The translations under genes were made by a program, and so were the position numbers. Shown here in pieces: positions 29,736 to 33,173 of a DNA stretch of 33,173 nucleotides. The stretch's first letter is position 1. Each line of letters opens with the position of its first letter. The DNA is from JAWWPY01 sp036394075 (GTDB taxonomy: Bacteria; Actinomycetota; Actinomycetes; Streptosporangiales; Streptosporangiaceae), in NCBI GenBank assembly GCA_036394075.1, contig DASWFT010000413.1:1-33173 (forward strand), written 5' to 3'. The notes below the pieces were generated by a model, which worked only from the letters and a program-made list of their open reading frames with translations, made no database searches and was not told where the DNA came from.

Positions 29736-31082
29736 GTGAGCACCCAGGAAGAGGACGAGGCCGCGAACCTCGCGCCGCGCCCACCCAGAGCCCGGGAGGG
29801 CCTGGCCTCGCTGACCCGGGTCCGAGTCGGCGGAGTGCGGCTCATCCGGTCGCGCCGGAGCCGGATCTGGCTGATCCTGGCCATCGCAGGCCCCGGGGTG
29901 GTCGCCGCCAACGCCGGTAACGATGCGGCCGGGATCGCCACCTACGCGTCGGCAGGCTCCCAGTTCGCTTACCGGACCCTGTTCTTCATGGTGCTGGTCA
30001 CCTTCGCTCTCGTGCTAGTGCAAGAGATGGCGGTCCGGCTTGGCACGCATACCGGCAAGGGACTCGCCGCGCTAATCAGGGAGCAGTTCAGCCTGCGGCT
30101 GACCGCAGTGGCACTCGGATGCGTGCTGCTCGCCAATACCGGCCTGGTCGTCTCCGAGTTCGCCGGGATCGGCGCTGCCTTCGGACTGCTCGGGGTGAGC
30201 CGGTATGTGATCATCCCGATCGCTGCCGTCGCCATCTGGGCTCTTGTCTTGTTTGGCTCATATCGTTATGCGGAAAGGATCTTTCTGATCTTTTCTTTGG
30301 CGTTCCTCGCCTACCCGATCGCCGCCGTGCTCGGGCACCCGGACTGGGCGAAGGTGGGCACCAACCTGGTGATCCCGCATTTCCTATACACCAAGAGCTT
30401 CCTGCTGCTTGGCGTGGCGCTGATCGGGACGACGGTCAGCCCGTACATGCAGCTGTACGCGGCGGCTGGGGTGGTGGACAAGGGCTCCGACCGTGCCGAC
30501 TACCCGCGGGCCAGGATCGACGCGATCTCCGGGGCCCTGTTCGCCTGCATCGTGTCCATCACGATCATCATCGCCACCGCAGCGGCCATTGGCGGGACCG
30601 GCCCGCTGACCTCGGCCAAGGAGGCGGCGCAGGCCCTGCGCCCGGTCGCCGGCCCAGCGGCCGAGGTGCTCTTCGCGCTCGGCCTCATCGGCGCCTCGGC
30701 GCTGGCCGGGGCGGTGGTCCCGCTGTCCAGCGCGTACGCGATCAGCGAGGCGGTCGGGGTAGAGCGCTCGGTCTCCCGCCGGTTCACTGAGGCCAGGCTC
30801 TTCCTCGGGTTGTTCACCGTGCAGGTGATCGTGGGCGCGGCCCTGGCGCTCACCCGCATCAACCTGATCACCCTGCTGATCGGCACCCAGGTGCTGCAGG
30901 GCATCGTCACGCCGGTCATCCTGGCGTACATCCTGATCCTCACCAACCGGCGCAGCGTGCTCGGCGATGCGGCGAATGGCCGCGTCTTCCGGGCCGCCGC
31001 CACCTTGTGCGTGGTCGCGATCTCGGCCATGAGCCTGATGCTGCTCGGTTTCACCGTGCTCGGCTTCTTCGGCGTCGGCTGA
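29736..31082 (+). CDS. NRAMP-superfamily metal transporter with non-canonical metal site (second copy)
   Basis: 448 residues, about eleven membrane helices after a ~40-residue cytoplasmic lead. Helix 1 reads ANAGNDAAGIATYASAG (Asn62-Asp63) in place of DPGN, and helix 6 has LIGTTVSPYMQLYAAAGVVDKG (Gly231-Pro236) in place of the MPH motif, the same changes as in the divergent operon's transporter but on a clearly different sequence. Without the repetitive tail it is nearer typical length. The GTG at 29736 follows GAGGGAGG (29721-29728) by seven bases. The sensor gene upstream and this gene probably form one operon. Substrate is inferred to be Mg2+ or another hard divalent ion. Confidence 0.85.
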   Translation: MSTQEEDEAANLAPRPPRAREGLASLTRVRVGGVRLIRSRRSRIWLILAIAGPGVVAANAGNDAAGIATYASAGSQFAYRTLFFMVLVTFALVLVQEMAVRLGTHTGKGLAALIREQFSLRLTAVALGCVLLANTGLVVSEFAGIGAAFGLLGVSRYVIIPIAAVAIWALVLFGSYRYAERIFLIFSLAFLAYPIAAVLGHPDWAKVGTNLVIPHFLYTKSFLLLGVALIGTTVSPYMQLYAAAGVVDKGSDRADYPRARIDAISGALFACIVSITIIIATAAAIGGTGPLTSAKEAAQALRPVAGPAAEVLFALGLIGASALAGAVVPLSSAYAISEAVGVERSVSRRFTEARLFLGLFTVQVIVGAALALTRINLITLLIGTQVLQGIVTPVILAYILILTNRRSVLGDAANGRVFRAAATLCVVAISAMSLMLLGFTVLGFFGVG

Positions 31083-31100
31083 GGAATATCGCTACGGCCC

Positions 31101-31121
31101 GCGTTAAGGCTGCGTTAAGGC
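31101..31121. promoter_or_regulatory. 11-bp direct repeat upstream of the KimA-like gene
   Basis: gcgttaaggc occurs at 31101-31110 and 31112-31121, an 11-base period typical of sites bound by dimers of OmpR/PhoB-family regulators such as KdpE, PhoP or MtrA. It sits about 105 bases before the KimA-like start. The regulator is unknown. Confidence 0.5.
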
Positions 31122-31226
31122 CCGGCTGGGCGGCGACCGGGCGGGTATCAGCCGTATGCCCCGCTGGCCTGAGCACACCGCCACGGTGGTATGAAGGCCA
31201 CGTCAGGAGAGGGAGGAACGCAGCAG

Positions 31227-33173
31227 GTGGCGATACGGAAAGCAGTGGGTTTCCTCGGCAAGCGTGATGACCTGCCGGAGGGTTTTGCGTACTCACTCAA
31301 GCGCCGCCTGCTCGGGCCGCCGATGGTCAACGAGCAACTCGGCGAGCAGCGGCTGTCCAACATGCTCGCGCTGGGCGTGCTCGCTCCTGACGGGATCTCC
31401 TCATCGGCCTACGGCACGGAAGAGATCCTGATCGAGTTGCTCAAGGGCGGCCTCGGGATCGCCGCGTTCACCCTCATCCTGCCGCTGACGGGGGTCGTCC
31501 TGTTCGTGATGGCGCTGGTGGTCCTGTCCTACCGCGAGGTCGTCACGGTCTACACCAGGGCCGGCGGGTCCTACGTGGTCGCGCGGGACAACTTCGGGCC
31601 CAGGGTGGCCCAGATCGCGGCGGTCGCGCTGCTCATCGACTATGTGGTCACGGTTGCGGTCCAGGTCGCCGCAGGCACGGCGGCGGTCGCGTCGGCGGTC
31701 CCGGCCATCAACAACAAGAACCTCATCACCGTGATCTCTATCGGCATCGTGATCTTGATGTGTTACGGGAACCTGCGCGGGATCCGTGAGGCCGGCCGGT
31801 CGTTCGCGGTTCCCACGTACTTGTTCTCCGGCGTCATCATCCTCATGATCGTCGTGGGCCTGCTGCGCGAGGCGTTCGGCACGCTGCCGCTCTACCATCC
31901 TGGGACCGGTGTGGTCAGCGGGACCCCCAGCCACAGCGGGCTGATCGCGTTCGGCATGGTCTTCGTGCTGCTGCGGGCGTTCGCCAACGGCGGATCCTCA
32001 CTGACCGGCATCGAGGCGGTGTCCAACGCGGTAAGCGCGTTCCGCCCGCCGGAGGGCCTCAACGCCCGCCGCGTCCTGGTAACCGAGGGTGTCATCCTAG
32101 GCTCCCTCGTCGCGGGGATCTCCTGGCTGGCTCACGTGACCCACGCCAGGCCCTATACCGACGGGGTGCCGACGGTCATCTCCCAGGAGGCCAGGCTCGT
32201 CTTCGGGCACTCGTTCGCCGGCACGGGCCTGTACATCCTGGTTCAGGCCGCGACCGCGCTGATCCTCTACACCGGGGGCAACACCAGCTTCAACGGCTTC
32301 CCGTTCCTGGCCAACTTCGTGGCCGAGGACGCCTTCCTGCCGCGCTGGCTGACCAAGCGCGGCCACCGGCTGGTGTTCTCCAACGGGATCATCGTGCTCG
32401 CGGTGCTGTCGTGCACCCTGCTGGCCGCCATCGGAGCGAACGTCAACCGCCTGGTGCCGTTCTATGCGATCGGCGTCTTCACCGCCTTCACCCTGGCCGG
32501 ATTCGGCATGGCCAAATATCACCACACCCACCAGGAGAGACACTGGCGGCGCAAACTGGTGATCAACTTCTCGGCGGGCGTGACATCCCTGATCGTCGTG
32601 CTGATCTTCGTGACGGTCAAGTTCACCGAGGGCGCCTGGCTGGTGGTGATCCTCTTCGCGGCCGGCGTGCCCGCGCTCATCAGGCTCAACCGGGAATACG
32701 GGCTTGAGGCGCAGGTCCTGGAGCGGATCAGCGACCGGCCCAAGCCGCCCAGGGTGCCGAACTACCCGCGGCGGACCGTGTTCGTGTTCGTGGACAGCTT
32801 CGACCTGGCCACGATCGCTGCGCTGCGCTACGCCCGGAGCCTTCGCCCCACAACGCTGCGGGCCGTTCATTTTGTCATCGACACGGCGCAGGCGGATCTG
32901 CTGCGCCAGGAGTGGACCCGGGCAGGCGTCGATGTCGTGCTCGACTTCATCGACTGCCCGGATCGGCGGCTGACCAGGGCTGCGGCCGAACTTGTCAGCG
33001 GGGAGGCGGCGCAGCCTGGAACGCAGGTGACGGTGGTGCTGCCCCGGAGGAGTTACTCGCCGCTGCTGGGCCGGCTGCTGCACGACCGCACGGCTGACAA
33101 GATCGCCGCGGTAGTGAGCCAGATCCAACACTCCGTCGCGACCATTGTCCCCTTCGACGTAGGGCGTCGGCTC
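31227..33173 (+). CDS. KimA-like K+ transporter of the APC superfamily (runs off right edge)
   Basis: At least 649 residues and still open. From the GTG at 31227 (GGGAGGA nine bases upstream) a ~60-residue lead is followed by about 12 membrane helices. Similarity to B. subtilis KimA is clear along the length: LAPDGISSSAYGTEEILIELL, then SYREVVTVYTRAGGSYVVARDNFGP, then FANGGSSLTGIEAVSNAVSAFRPP, then GNTSFNGFPFLANFVAEDAFLPRWL and RLVPFYAIGVFTAFTLAGFGMAKYHH. A cytoplasmic, UspA-like C-terminal domain begins near residue 510 (RRTVFVFVDSFDLATIAALRYARSL). KimA imports K+ with protons at low K+ and is inhibited by c-di-AMP. General amino-acid transport is the alternative, but the KimA-type C-terminal domain argues against it. 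It follows the second NRAMP-like gene by 144 bases. Confidence 0.88.
   Translation, partial: MAIRKAVGFLGKRDDLPEGFAYSLKRRLLGPPMVNEQLGEQRLSNMLALGVLAPDGISSSAYGTEEILIELLKGGLGIAAFTLILPLTGVVLFVMALVVLSYREVVTVYTRAGGSYVVARDNFGPRVAQIAAVALLIDYVVTVAVQVAAGTAAVASAVPAINNKNLITVISIGIVILMCYGNLRGIREAGRSFAVPTYLFSGVIILMIVVGLLREAFGTLPLYHPGTGVVSGTPSHSGLIAFGMVFVLLRAFANGGSSLTGIEAVSNAVSAFRPPEGLNARRVLVTEGVILGSLVAGISWLAHVTHARPYTDGVPTVISQEARLVFGHSFAGTGLYILVQAATALILYTGGNTSFNGFPFLANFVAEDAFLPRWLTKRGHRLVFSNGIIVLAVLSCTLLAAIGANVNRLVPFYAIGVFTAFTLAGFGMAKYHHTHQERHWRRKLVINFSAGVTSLIVVLIFVTVKFTEGAWLVVILFAAGVPALIRLNREYGLEAQVLERISDRPKPPRVPNYPRRTVFVFVDSFDLATIAALRYARSLRPTTLRAVHFVIDTAQADLLRQEWTRAGVDVVLDFIDCPDRRLTRAAAELVSGEAAQPGTQVTVVLPRRSYSPLLGRLLHDRTADKIAAVVSQIQHSVATIVPFDVGRRL

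Noticed and set aside
31083..31226. Possible c-di-AMP (ydaO) riboswitch before the KimA-like gene
   Set aside because: The leader is 144 bases and lacks the conserved riboswitch core; only an 11-bp direct repeat is seen.

Overview
This window is chromosomal DNA from a GC-rich actinomycete. Three groups of genes support that: mycothiol biosynthesis (mshA); a carD / LpqE-like / ispF / cysS / rlmB neighbourhood like the one in mycobacteria and related actinomycetes; and a gpmA / senX3-regX3 / mshA / ybjN block. Starts are often GTG, Shine-Dalgarno (SD) sites are GGAGG-like, and coding DNA is strongly GC-biased at third positions. The first ~850 bases are visibly poorer in GC and contain TTA codons, so they may have a different origin. 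I cannot name the genus.

Layout. 1-2800: the 5' end of a membrane-protein gene leaving the left edge, an XRE/DUF5753 regulator, a small membrane protein, and two hairpins. 2763-7600: accessory metabolism (ribokinase, an NTF2/SnoaL-like protein, a metallo-beta-lactamase-fold hydrolase, a small membrane protein, an IclR regulator, a Gfo/Idh/MocA oxidoreductase). 7770-15605: rlmB and cysS, a broken homogentisate dioxygenase relic, a DUF2637 membrane protein with a repetitive tail, a PPOX flavoprotein, ispF, carD, a membrane-anchored thioredoxin-fold-like protein and an LpqE-like lipoprotein. 15668-20786: the phosphate-type two-component system regX3/senX3, gpmA, mshA, ybjN and a CsoR-type sensor. 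21095-24377: a ferric-reductase-like haem membrane protein with a small partner and a broken ferredoxin, an alpha-methylacyl-CoA racemase, and a two-helix membrane protein.

24604-33173 is the most interesting part. Two divergent operons mirror each other around a ~430-base promoter region. Each pairs a soluble MgtE-like sensor (PRC-barrel + MgtE_N + CBS, with no pore) with an NRAMP-superfamily transporter that has lost the canonical DPGN and MPH metal-site motifs. A KimA-like K+ transporter follows and runs off the right edge. I infer a divalent-cation (probably Mg2+) homeostasis module in which the MgtE sensor is a separate protein beside an NRAMP-related carrier.

A second pattern recurs across the window. 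At the 3' ends of about eight unrelated genes, short tandem duplications include or abut the stop codon (XRE, ribokinase, oxidoreductase, rlmB, LpqE-like, gpmA, CoA-transferase III, the two-helix membrane protein). Other in-frame minisatellites sit inside genes, and one appears to have destroyed a ferredoxin gene.
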